From Candidatus Leptofilum gracile (GTDB lineage Bacteria > Chloroflexota > Anaerolineae > Promineifilales > Promineifilaceae), in assembly GCA_016713825.1 (NCBI GenBank), contig JADJOJ010000007.1, forward strand, positions 868,001 to 932,000: a stretch of DNA of 64,000 nt, written 5' to 3'. The notes under the pieces are model-generated. The model was given only the letters and a program-made list of their open reading frames with translations, searched no databases and was not told the origin of the DNA. The position numbers and the translations under genes are program-made. Within the stretch, counting starts at the first letter, position 1, and each line of letters opens with the position of its first letter. Positions 24,197 through 33,396 of this stretch are shown here, in pieces.

Positions 24197-26233
24197 CTAC
24201 GCCGGTACCAGCTCGATCAAGTTGTTGGGCAAGCTAAAAGCCAGCAGCCCTTCAATCTGCGACATTACCTGCTCATTGCTAAAGCCAGACCCGCTGATGG
24301 CCCCGGCCGGGCAAGCTGCCACGCAGGTGCCGCAGCCCTGGCAGAGCGCGTGATTGATCTCTGTTACCATCAAATCTTCGTGGAAGATGATGGCCCCAAA
24401 CGGGCACAAATCGTTGCAGATGCGGCAGCCGGAGCATTTTTGGGCGTCTACCGTCGCCCGCACTGGCTCCAGTTCAATCTCGCCCTTGTTGATGCGACTG
24501 AGCACGCGAGCTGCTGCCGCCGACCCTTGGGCCACGCTGCTGGGGATGTCTTTAGGCCCCTGGGCCGCGCCCGCCACGTAGATGCCTTCGGTCATGGTGG
24601 CCACGGGGTCGAGCTTGGGATGTTTTTCAATGAACCAGCCGTTGCTGCTGCACGAGATGCCAAATTTGTGGGCCACCTCGGCGGCATCGTGGCGCGGTTC
24701 CAGCCCCACAGCCAGCACCACCATATCTACGGGCACGCGCCGCTGCTTGCCTACCAGGGTATCTTCGGCCTGGACGATCAGCTTGCCTTCTTCGCCGGGC
24801 AGGCGGGCGGCATCGGTAATTTCGGCCACGCGCCCCCGGATGAACAGGTTGCCTTCTTCCAGCAGCCGCTGGTAGAACTCGTCGTAATCTTTGTAGGCGG
24901 TGCGCATGTCGATGTAAAAGTTGTAGACGCGCGCGCCGGTGCGTTCTTTGACGAGGTGGGCAAATTTGAGGCTAGACATGCAGCAGATAACGGAGCAGTG
25001 GTTGTTGTAGTTGCGGTCGCGGCTGCCCACGCAGTGCACAATGGCGACTGATTCTGGCTTGCTGACGCCATCGCGCATGACGATGTCGCCGTTGGTGGGG
25101 CCAGCGGCGTTGCACATGCGCTCAAATTCGACGGAGGTGAAGACATTGGCGAGACGGCCGTATCCATACTGTGGAATCCGGCGCGCATCAAAGGTATCAA
25201 AACCGGTCGCCAGGATGATGTTGCCCACTGTCACCGTTTTGTACGTCACGGTTTGGCTGAAGTCGATGGCGTCGGTGGGGCACAGCTTCTCGCAGGCGCG
25301 GCATTTGCCCCGCAAAAAGTAGGTGCAGGTGTCGGGGTCAATGACCGGGTATTTGGGCACAGCTTGAGCGAACGGGGTGTAAACGGCCGTGCGATACCCC
25401 AACCCCGCCTCAAACACCTCATCCACCACCTTTTTGGGGCACTTTTCCCAGCAGATGCCGCAGCCTGTACACAGATCGGTGTCTACGTAGCGCGGCTTTT
25501 GCTTGATGGTGACGGTGAAGTTGCCCACATAGCCATCCACCCGCTCCACTTCGCTCCAGGTGAGCAGCTCAATGTTGGGATGGTTGCCCGCCGTGACCAT
25601 TTTGGGCGTCAAAATACAGGCGGCACAATCCAACGTGGGGAACGTTTTGTCGAACTGGGCCATGTGGCCACCGATGGACGCTTCGCGCTCCACCAGGTAC
25701 ACCTTGTTGCCCGAATCGGCAATTTCCAGGGCAGCCTGAATGCCCGCAATGCCGCCGCCCACCACCAGCGTGTGCTCGTGGATGGGCACGTGCAGCGGCT
25801 CCAGTGGCTCATTTTTGATCACCCGCTCCACACCGCCCGCCACCATCGCTTTGGCCTTGGCCGTGGCGGCGACCTTGTCGGTGTGCACCCACGAAACCTG
25901 CTCGCGAATGGAAACCATTTCGCACAGATAGCCGTTCAATCCGGCCCGGTTGCAGGCGCCTCGGAAGGTTTGCTCATGCAGGTGAGGCGAACAGGCCGCC
26001 ACCACCACGCGGGTCAGCCCCTGCTCTTGGATGTCTCGCTCGATCAGCTCTTGCCCCAGGCTGGAGCACATAAATTTGTAGTCGCGGGAAACGACCACGC
26101 CATCCTCACCCAGCGCGTCTTTAGACCAAACGGCAACATCTTCCACATCAACTGTGGCAGAGATGTTGGAACCGCAATGGCAAACATAGACGCCAATGCG
26201 TTCTTTGTCTTCGGCATGTGTATCTTGGCTCAT
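24197..26233 (-). CDS. hdrA: Heterodisulfide reductase subunit A (HdrA), FAD/iron-sulfur
   Basis: HdrA is the flavin-bifurcating subunit. The 678 residues include an N-terminal cluster domain (GVYVCHCGSNISATVDV, then CSSLGQELI and AACSPHLHEQTFR). The FAD-binding VVGGGIAGIQAALEIAD lies near residue 154. LDCAACILTPKM follows, then two ferredoxin-like cluster pairs (CTGCGICWEKCPKK; CSGCRICNDLCPFGA and CQGCGTCVAACPAGA). A second FAD element is GIYVAGAAQGPKDIPSSV. No selenocysteine is needed. It overlaps hdrB by four bases. HdrA would receive electrons from MvhD and split them between HdrBC and a low-potential acceptor such as ferredoxin. Confidence 0.95.
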   Translation of the reverse strand: MSQDTHAEDKERIGVYVCHCGSNISATVDVEDVAVWSKDALGEDGVVVSRDYKFMCSSLGQELIERDIQEQGLTRVVVAACSPHLHEQTFRGACNRAGLNGYLCEMVSIREQVSWVHTDKVAATAKAKAMVAGGVERVIKNEPLEPLHVPIHEHTLVVGGGIAGIQAALEIADSGNKVYLVEREASIGGHMAQFDKTFPTLDCAACILTPKMVTAGNHPNIELLTWSEVERVDGYVGNFTVTIKQKPRYVDTDLCTGCGICWEKCPKKVVDEVFEAGLGYRTAVYTPFAQAVPKYPVIDPDTCTYFLRGKCRACEKLCPTDAIDFSQTVTYKTVTVGNIILATGFDTFDARRIPQYGYGRLANVFTSVEFERMCNAAGPTNGDIVMRDGVSKPESVAIVHCVGSRDRNYNNHCSVICCMSSLKFAHLVKERTGARVYNFYIDMRTAYKDYDEFYQRLLEEGNLFIRGRVAEITDAARLPGEEGKLIVQAEDTLVGKQRRVPVDMVVLAVGLEPRHDAAEVAHKFGISCSSNGWFIEKHPKLDPVATMTEGIYVAGAAQGPKDIPSSVAQGSAAAARVLSRINKGEIELEPVRATVDAQKCSGCRICNDLCPFGAIIFHEDLMVTEINHALCQGCGTCVAACPAGAISGSGFSNEQVMSQIEGLLAFSLPNNLIELVPA

Positions 26234-27230
26234 GCGTCTGCCTCCTCGTCAACTTTACTGCCCATGCGGGGCATAGGCAGGCTGGGGTCATCTTTACGGC
26301 GGCGAGACGGCCGTTTCTCTTCCATCTCTTCCTCGGGTACAACCACCCCAATCTTGGCCAGCGCTTCACGGGCATCCACAAACTCTTTACCCAGCCCCAA
26401 TTCCGGCGCATCGTGGCCAAAGGCCAACCCCATCAGCTGGGTAAAGTAGAGCACCGGCACGTGATAGTTGGTCTTAAAATGTTTGTTCATATCCCCCTGG
26501 TACGCATCCAGGTTGAGCTGGCACATGGGGCACAGCGTCACCAGCATGTCGGCCCGGTATTGGGCCGCCGCATCAATCAGGCGGCGAATCATCTCGTAGG
26601 CCACGGGTGGGCTGATTTGGGTCATGTGGCCACTGCAGCAATGCGTTTTCAGCGGAAAGTCGATGACGGTGGCCCCAGCGCCTGTAAAATTTCGTCCAGC
26701 GCCATCGGATATTCGGGGTTTTTGAACCGCTTGTTGGGGTCTGGGCGCACAATCATGCAGCCGTAGTAGGGGGCTACGCGCAGCCCTTTTAGCGGCTTCA
26801 CCACCCGGTTGCGGATGTTGTCTAGCCCCACCTCGTTGTACACAATGTCTAGCAAATGGCGGATTTCCAGCGTGCCCGGCTGGTAGCTAAGCCCACCCGC
26901 CGCCAGGGCGTCGTTGACCTGGGTATTGAGCTGTTCATCTTTGCGCAGGTAGCTTTCTGTTTTGGCCAGGTTGAGGTAGCAGGCGCTGCAACCCGCCACC
27001 ACGGTGTTGGTGCCGTTGACCTGCTGCGAAGCCAGGGCCAGGTTGCGCCCAATGAGGGCGTGGGCGGGAATGCGATGAACGGCCGCATACTCCGTCGCGC
27101 CACAGCAGTTCCAATCCTGCACATCTTCCATTTCCACGTCGATGTCGTTTTGGATGGCGTTGAGCGAATCGAGATAAGGGCGGGCGCTGCGGGTCATGGA
27201 GCAGCCGGGGTAAAAGAGATATTTGCTCAT
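26230..27230 (-). CDS. hdrB: Heterodisulfide reductase subunit B (HdrB), single frameshift
   Basis: HdrB carries two CCG domains that hold noncubane [4Fe4S] clusters, the heterodisulfide-reducing site. The first part (27230 to about 26677) reads FYPGCSMTRS, DWNCCGATEY and VAGCSACYLNL. After a +1 shift the second part reads THCCSGHMTQIS and LCPMCQLNL. The reading frame breaks at the C-run 26673-26676 (plus strand). One extra base there restores one 333-residue protein with both full domains. The C-terminus carries about 35 extra basic/acidic residues. The substrate here is unknown because coenzyme M/B are not expected. Confidence 0.88.
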
Positions 27231-27814
27231 AACGTTTGCTCCTCTTCAATCGCTTTGGCCCGGTTGAGGATGGCTTGCAGCCCGGCCAGGCCGTCAATTT
27301 TGTGCGGAGTCAGGTCCATGCGACCTTTGGTGAGCATGCCCAGCCCCATTTGGGCTTTGCCCAGCAGCTTCAGCGGCTGGTGGCGCAAATATTGGCGGGT
27401 GGCCAGGCCGAATTCGAAGGAACGGCCGTAATTTTCCACATACCCCACAAAGCTCCCGGCCAAATCGGGGCCTGCACTATCCTGGAATTTGCCAGCCCTG
27501 ATGGCCATGCTCTTAAAGGTGTACATCAGGTCTGTGATGTGCACTTCCTGGGGGCAGCGCACCGTGCAGTAGTAGCAAGAAACGCAATACCAGGGCGTGT
27601 TGCTGGCCAACACTTCATCCACCATTTCCGCCCGCACCATGGCAAACAGCTGGCGCGGCGTATGGTCCATATCTGGCCCCGAAGGGCAAGACCCGCCGCA
27701 GGTGCCACATTGAATACACATGATCAATCGGGCATCACCGGGCGTTATCCCCTCCACCAGCTCCATAAAGCTGGGGGGCGGTCCATTACGCGCAAGTTCA
27801 GGGGTTGTGGTCAA
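27227..27814 (-). CDS. hdrC: Heterodisulfide reductase subunit C (HdrC)
   Basis: The 195-residue iron-sulfur protein links HdrA to HdrB. Two [4Fe4S] motifs are CIQCGTCGGSCPSG (about residue 35) and CVSCYYCTVRCPQ (about 77). Helices fill the rest. The best start is a TTG at 27814, preceded by AAGGAGG with good spacing. It is the first gene of the leftward hdrCBA-mvhDGA unit and overlaps hdrB by four bases. The long leader upstream has dyads and a hairpin. Confidence 0.93.
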   Translation of the reverse strand: MTTTPELARNGPPPSFMELVEGITPGDARLIMCIQCGTCGGSCPSGPDMDHTPRQLFAMVRAEMVDEVLASNTPWYCVSCYYCTVRCPQEVHITDLMYTFKSMAIRAGKFQDSAGPDLAGSFVGYVENYGRSFEFGLATRQYLRHQPLKLLGKAQMGLGMLTKGRMDLTPHKIDGLAGLQAILNRAKAIEEEQTL

Positions 27815-27903
27815 AAGGCACCTCCTTTGTCAACAGGTAAGCGAAAATACCTGGCTGAGAAACAGTACAGTTGATTTCATGCAGGCAAACAGCACATTTG
27901 CCC

Positions 27904-27942
27904 AAAAAAAACAGCCTTTACCCAACCGGATAAAGACTGTTT
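27904..27942 (-). terminator. Hairpin with T-run upstream of hdrC (terminator or attenuator)
   Basis: On the minus strand AAACAG-T-CTTTA-T-CC and GG-G-TAAAG-G-CTGTTT form a stem with three mismatches and a GGTT loop, ending in eight T. It is 90 bases before the hdrC start and about 290 bases after trpF. It may end the trpF transcript or act as an attenuator for hdrC. Confidence 0.55.
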
Positions 27943-28228
27943 ACGCCAAAAGAATGGTTATTTGATTGATTTGTGTGTCGCAAAGGTGAGGTCGAGAAAC
28001 AGGCAGGGAGTCCAACAAAGAGCCCACATTTAGTTGTGCATTGCTGGTTTTCTGCTTCACGATTTTCTGCCTTTTTTTAAGAGTGAACAAAAAGGGGGAA
28101 AAGCTATTTTTTAAATCTTCCGCCGTGAACCAGTGTAACACTGGGCGATTTTGATTCAGAAGTGACATTTGTCATAGGTGCATATGACACTTATCATTCG
28201 AACAATAAATAGTTCAAGGGCTTTAGTA
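27943..28228. promoter_or_regulatory. Regulatory gap upstream of hdrC with clustered dyads
   Basis: This AT-rich gap contains CCAGTGTAACACTGG at 28130-28144 (7-bp arms). It also has TGACATTTGTCA at 28163-28174 and TGTCATAGGTGCATATGACA at 28170-28189 (7-bp arms). The last two share a half-site. They look like binding sites for a dimeric regulator. No gene is convincing here. Confidence 0.5.
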
Positions 28229-28917
28229 TTAGTTTTGCTTATTTTCTGCTTTTGCCCGGCGAATAAAGGCGCGCACGAGGTCAGGGTCTTTTTGGCCGGG
28301 GCGGGCTTCTACGCCGCTGGCGACGTCTACGGCAAACGGCCGTACCAGCCGCACCGCCTCCGCCACGTTGTCCGCAGTCAGGCCCCCGGCCAGCATCAAA
28401 CCGGGGATGGTTTGGGCCAGCTGGGCGCTCATTGCCCAATTGCCCGTCTCGCCCGTGCCGCCGCGCAGGGTGGGGTGGTAGGTGTCAATCAGCAAGCTGG
28501 GAGATTGGAGATTGGAGATTGGAGACTGATTACCGATTACCTTACCGAATACCACTCGGCATCTGCTTCGGCTTCGGCCAGGCTGCTGGGGCGTAGGGCT
28601 TTGTAGCAACGGCCGTAAATCGGCGACTGTTCATCTCCCACCAAAAAGGGTACTTCTTCGCCGCTGAGCTGGGCCAGATCCAACCCTACTTCGTCCAGGA
28701 TTTGGGCCATGCGCTCGCCCATTTCGTTGACAAACACGCCCACCAGCACCGGGCAGTTTGGCGCGGCCCGCACCGTTTGCACAATCTCCTTTGCTGTTTT
28801 TATGTCAACTGAACGCTTGCTGGGTGGGTAAAAGATAAAGCCCAGGTAGTCGGCTCCGGCGGCAACGGCCGTTTGCGCATCTGCCAGGTTGGTAATGCCA
28901 CAAATTTTTACTTTCAT
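28229..28917 (-). pseudogene. trpF: Phosphoribosylanthranilate isomerase with internal repeat and frame break
   Basis: The N-terminal half from the ATG at 28917 reads MKVKICGITNLADAQTAVAAG, the standard TrpF start with catalytic Cys, and continues to EAEADAEWYS. It then hits a stop inside a hairpin-repeat sequence. The C-terminal half resumes in another frame as LLIDTYHPTLRGGTGETGNW, then LAGGLTADNVAEAV and VDVASGVEARPGQKD, with the catalytic aspartate (LLID). The repeat (about 28499-28546) contributes about 16 foreign codons in a surface loop. One extra base would restore an open frame of 229 residues. The gene may therefore be intact with an insertion, or broken. It overlaps the upstream CPBP gene by four bases. 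Confidence 0.82.
28499..28546. repeat. Hairpin-repeat words inserted in trpF
   Basis: GGAGATTGGAGATTGGAGATTGG is followed by GACTGATTACCGATTACC. It combines words of the GATTGG family (13262) and the GATTACC family (24140), inside the trpF coding sequence. Confidence 0.8.
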
Positions 28918-29687
28918 ATGGGTAATCCAGGAAACAGTTCCGCCAAGGCCAGCAGCGCATAAATCATCAGCACGGCAAAGCTGTTGGTGGTCATGTGAAC
29001 CACAATTGGGATAAAGAGCGAGCGCGTGCGCTCGTAGGCAATGGCGTTCACTACGCCGATGACGGCGCTGGCGGCCACCACGCCGATGCTGTCGGCATGG
29101 GCCAGGCCAAAAATGGTGGCGCTGGCCAGCACCCGCAGCCAGATACGGCCGCTTTTGCCCCAAAACCAGGTGTGCAGCAGGCCACGAAAGTAGAGCTCTT
29201 CGGAAATGGGCACCAGAATGCCTGCGCCCAGCAGCGTGGTTAAAAAGCCAAACCAGGTGAATTCCATCGCCCCGCCCATGATCAGGTCGCTGCGGGCTTG
29301 CAGGCTGTCCAGGTTGCCTTCAATGGCCCACTGCACCAAAAAGCCGAGCAAGGCGCGCCCCGGTAGCAGCAGAAGAGCCAATCCCACGCCGATGAGAAGC
29401 CACTGCCATTGGAATTTAAACGGCCGTATCCCTAATTCTGCCCAGCTCACCTTGCCCCGGCGCACGCCCAGCAGGTAGGTGGTGCCGCCCAGGCAGACAA
29501 AGTTGGCCAAAAAGAGCAAGAAGCTGGCTCCCGGACTCAGCTCCGTCACGGTCAGGCCAATCAGGCTAGAGACCAAAATGAACGAACCAAAGCCAACAAT
29601 CAGGTAGCTCAGCAAAGCGAGCCAGCTTTGGGGTGCTGGATCGGCTGGGGCGGTTGGGGGGAACGGCCGTTCTTCACCATTAACCAT
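28914..29687 (-). CDS. CPBP family intramembrane glutamic endopeptidase
   Basis: The product has 257 residues from the ATG at 29687, which overlaps the end of the preceding CPBP gene by eight bases. It has seven or so hydrophobic helices. The family motifs are EELYFRGLLHTWFW (EExxxR) and the downstream histidines in GLAHADSIG and HMTTNSFAV. CPBP proteins include CAAX-type prenyl proteases and bacteriocin-immunity or maturation proteases. The substrate is unknown. The stop codon overlaps trpF (ATGA). Confidence 0.85.
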   Translation of the reverse strand: MVNGEERPFPPTAPADPAPQSWLALLSYLIVGFGSFILVSSLIGLTVTELSPGASFLLFLANFVCLGGTTYLLGVRRGKVSWAELGIRPFKFQWQWLLIGVGLALLLLPGRALLGFLVQWAIEGNLDSLQARSDLIMGGAMEFTWFGFLTTLLGAGILVPISEELYFRGLLHTWFWGKSGRIWLRVLASATIFGLAHADSIGVVAASAVIGVVNAIAYERTRSLFIPIVVHMTTNSFAVLMIYALLALAELFPGLPI

Positions 29688-30625
29688 ATTCTTCACCTTC
29701 AAAACCAGGCTGGGCCGCCCGACCATGCCTGGCCGGGCCACGCCTGAACACAATGATATAAAACAGCCCGGCCATCACCCACAAAGAGACCAACCCGTAC
29801 ACCGGGTCCAGCTCTGTCACCATAAAAATCGATTCCGTTTGCAGGGCAGAGTTGGCGTAGTTGGCAAACAGCGCGGCGTATAAATTGTTGGCCGCGTGCG
29901 CCCCAATGGCCAGCTCAGCTGAATTGTCTCGCAGGGTGATGAGGGTAAACGCAGCCCCAAAACTCAGGTAAAAAAGCGGCAGCAAAATGGGGCTGGCCAC
30001 CAGCTCTGGGTTGCCCAGGTGGGGCACCATGAACAAGATGCCATTCACCAGGCTCAACAGCCAGACGTTGCGCCCTGCGTGGCCGGTAGCTTGCAGCAGG
30101 TAGCCGCGAAAAAACAGCTCTTCGGCGGTGGTTTGCATGGGGGTGAGCAGCAGCACCACCAGGGCAAAGGGCACAAAGCGGCGCAGGTTGAAGACGACGG
30201 TGTAAATATTTGGGTGGAGCAAATATTCTACCAGGCTGGCCAGGGCCACCAGCAGCAGCCAAAGGCCAAAACCGTACCCGATGCGCCGCCAGTTTAGCTT
30301 TTTGGCAGGGGTGATGAGGCTGTGGAACGGCCGTCCATGCACAAACCGCACCGCGACAAACACCCCACAATCAACGCACCAAAACTCAAGTTCAGGGCCA
30401 CATAATTCAGCAGCGGGTCGATGCCGGTAACAAAGCCTGTCTCTAGATTCACCACCGTATCCAGGTTCCCGTCTACAAAAGCCCACACCACCGGCACCAA
30501 AATGAAAAAGGAGCCCACAATCAGCCAAAAAAGAGAACCAGGACGATGCCAAAAAAGTAGCGATACCACTCGGTGTGGCCCAAACGCACCTGGTCTAAAA
30601 ATGAAGCGTGATGCTCGTTTGCCAT
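29680..30625 (-). CDS. CPBP family intramembrane endopeptidase, two frame breaks
   Basis: The start at 30625 (MANEHHASFLDQVRLGHTEW) gives a normal N-terminus that stops after LVLFFG. The frame is restored by one extra base in the A-run 30537-30542 (plus strand), giving LFFWLIVGSFFILVPVVW. It breaks again at the C-run 30363-30366 and resumes as VFVAVRFVHGRPFHSL. The joined protein has 315 residues with CPBP motifs TAEELFFRGYLLQ, FMVPHLGN and HAANNLYAALF. Two independent one-base run errors in an otherwise conserved gene suggest sequencing artefact. Confidence 0.8.
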
Positions 30626-30854
30626 ACAAATCTCTCAAAAATAATCGTTCATTGGCCGCCAGTACGGCGCACAAAATAATCATACCTCAGCCCCGAGCAA
30701 AAGGGCACTTTTATGAGCCGCACCTAAACAGAAGCCTATAACTTGGTTATAAAATGCCCCATTCTGGGCCAAACCCTTTTATCCTTCACCCGCTTTTTAA
30801 GCAGTTAACTACCGTTTGTAACGTAAATTTGTATTGGATTTTTAGGAGCATTTT

Positions 30855-31665
30855 ATGAACCTGAAGCACAAAGTTGTTCCGATTTTATTCCTTGTGGGCA
30901 GCCTGGGTCTAACCCTGCTGGGTTTGGTCTATACCGGGCAGCTAGAGGCGCAGAACGGCCGTCCCACTTCCACCAATCAGCACATCTTTCTACCTCTTGT
31001 CGCCAAAACGCTCGACTGCGGCATTCCCGATGCCAGCTACAGCAGCATTCCCATCGCCTCGGCGCCCACCACCCCCCCCGGCAGCCATTCACCCCGACAT
31101 TAATCTCGCCGTTCGCGGCTACGAGCCCGTTTCTGTGCCCCTGAATCTGGTCAATTATGCAGGCAACAATGACCCCAACGCGCCGCAGTTAGATACTCTG
31201 TTTGCCCCGGCACGCGTGCCCAACTTCAGCAGCGCCCACCAAATTTACCGCTGGGACTGGGGCTGCAACTGCCGCCTGAACTTGATCGACAGCTGGCCCA
31301 CCACCCTGCTGGGGATGGACACCGCCGTAGGGGAAGCGATCCATGTTCCAGACTCCGGCTACGACATCGGCGGCGGCAACGACGTGATGGTGCTCTACGC
31401 CACCGACAACCGCATTACCCTCAAATACACTCGTGAAGACAATGTGGTGTATGGCTACACCATACACATTGAAGATGTGTGCGTGGATCCAGCGCTGGTG
31501 AGTTTGTACAACTCGCTGAATGCCGCGGGCCGTAGCCAGCTGCCAGCCTTGCCGGGGGGGCAAGCGTTTGGCCGCGCCGCAGGCAGCGAAATTAAAGTGT
31601 CTATTCGGGATACAGGGAGCTTTTTAGACCCGCGATCGCGCAAGGATTGGTGGCATTCGCAATAA
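30855..31665 (+). CDS. Secreted protein of unknown function, single frame break
   Basis: The ATG at 30855 follows TTAGGAG and begins a signal peptide (VVPILFLVGSLGLTLLGLVY). The frame breaks at the C-run 31072-31079. With one base fewer the protein continues for 269 residues. Visible segments include GYEPVSVPLNLVNYAGNNDP, YRWDWGCNCR, VGEAIHVPDSGYDIGGGNDV and YTIHIEDVCVDP. Four cysteines could form disulfides. I do not recognise the family. Confidence 0.65.
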
Positions 31666-32053
31666 CCACAGTTTTGGGCACTTGAGATTACTTTGTTAAA
31701 CAAGTTTGGGTCTTTAGGATTTGGCAGGGTCAACCTGTTTTTTGCACCGAATTAGCCCGAATGAACGCTAATTTTCGTGATAATTCGCGTCAATTCGTTG
31801 CAAACCCCCTGATTGACTGACAAATCTCAGATTTCTACCGCAGAGGGCGCAAAGGACGCAGAGATTTCTCCTTCATTTTTCTCTGCGCTCTCTGCGTTCT
31901 TTGCGGTTAAATAAGTTTTGTCGGTCAATCAGTGCAAACCCCAGGAAATCCCAAAGAGCCACAAGTTTTTATCACCTGCAAGATGAAGCCTTCGACGGGC
32001 TCGGGCCTGCGCGAGAATGGCGGCAAGTTCAGAAAATTTCATTACAGAGTTTG
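31666..32053. repeat. Repeat-rich gap with nested inverted-repeat element
   Basis: TGATTGACTGACAAA at 31810-31824 and TTTGTCGGTCAATCA at 31917-31931 (one mismatch) enclose a second inverted repeat, ACCGCAGAGGGCG / GCGTTCTTTGCGGT at 31837-31907, made of CGCAGAG words. GCAAACCCC also flanks both ends. No gene is seen in the 388 bases. Confidence 0.7.
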
Positions 32054-33393
32054 TCAGGCGGTGTCGCTGCTGGTGTGCTTGCGCTGAAGGCGAGCCAGGC
32101 GGTGTTGCAGTTCGGCGTGGAGGGGGTGCTGCTGGCCGCGCCTGCCCCAGCTGGCCATGAGCTTAAGCGCCTGCTGTGTCCAGCGCAGCGCCTGATCCAG
32201 CTCTTGGGTTTGCCATTCGTAATATTTGGCCAGCTCTTCGTGGGCGGCTACGTCGTCGAACGTGGTGGCGGCGATTTGCTGCCAGAGGGGGAGGGCTTCG
32301 GCGGAACGGCCGTTTCGCTTCAGCAGCGCCGCCAATCGGTGCAAATTTTGGTGGTAAAGCGCCAGGGGCAAATCTCCCTGCGCCGCCAGCCGCAAATTTT
32401 GCTCGGCGGCGGCGTGCAGGCCCAAATCTGCCTGCCAGCGGCCCAAGCTGTACAGGTCGATGGGATGGTCGGCGGGGTCTGGCTGGCTGAGCAGGCGCGT
32501 GACCCGCGCTGCCAGGGTAACCATCGAGACCATATCGATCTGGTTGTGGTAAAAACGCGCACCAGTTCGCGGGCGTCGCCGCTGTGCAGGTAGTTGTTGT
32601 ACAGGCTGGGGATGAGCCAGCCGGGCACATCGTCCTGGCTGCGGCGCAGGCCCAGCAGGCTGCCCTCTAGCGAGCCCAGGGCGCAAGAACCGAGCCGGTG
32701 TCGCCACAGACGCCGGGCGGGGTGCAACAGGTCTAAATGCGGCCGTTCACGCAAATCGGTGGGCCTGCGGTTCATGATGAAGCGGCTTTCTAGCAGGGGG
32801 ATGTCGAAGGAACGGCCGTTAAACGTAATCAGGCCCGCTTTTTCGGCCAGCAGCTCATCCAGCAGCAGCAGCAAAGCTGGCTCATCACCGTGGTCGCGCA
32901 GAAAATATTGGCGCACCACAAAGCGCTCACCGTGCTGGCTTGGTTCAAAAAAGCCAACGCCCACCATAAAGGCGAGCGTGCCGGCCCCGGCCAACCCCGT
33001 CGTTTCTGTGTCTAAAAAGAGAAAATCGCGAAAATCGTGCTGCGCCAGGCGATCATCCTGCACAAAGGGGGCGGTGGCGGCGGGGGTAAAGTTGAGCAGG
33101 TCGGCCAGGCGGTCGTCGCCATGCTGGTAATCCAAGCGGTAGACGTGATCCAGCACAAAGCAGTCGCCATCGGGGGTGCTCACCAGCTGGCCGCCGGGCA
33201 GCAATTTTTCCAGGGGCTGGATGTCGTCGGGGTGGGGGGTGAATGATGGCTGAGGGGTGGGGAACGGCCGTATCACATCCGCATCCACCGGCGGGGCAGG
33301 CTTTAGCGGGCGAGATGATTTGATCTGCCGCGCCCCGCGCACCACGCCCAAACGGCGCAATTTTGCCTGTAGCTGCTCATTTTTATCGGCCAT
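32054..33393 (-). CDS. YprB-type ribonuclease H-like exonuclease with TPR-like tail, single frame break
   Basis: The N-terminal half has an RNase_H_2 (DEDD-like) fold. FLFLDTETTGLAGAGTLAFM provides the first acidic pair, LITFNGRSFDIPLLESRF the second, and HLDLLHPARRLW the third. The frame breaks at the A-run 32551-32555 (plus strand). One extra base joins it to FYHNQIDMVSMVTLAARV, which holds the last aspartate region, and to a helical tail with TPR-like repeats, giving 446 residues. YprB-like proteins are predicted 3'-5' exonucleases. It begins three bases after the histidine kinase stop. Confidence 0.8.
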
Positions 33394-33396
33394 CTG

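Noticed and set aside
27941..28168. Minus-strand 75-codon frame upstream of hdrC
   Set aside because: No ribosome site, no recognisable motif, and it overlaps dyads and a hairpin. A leader peptide is possible but unsupported.
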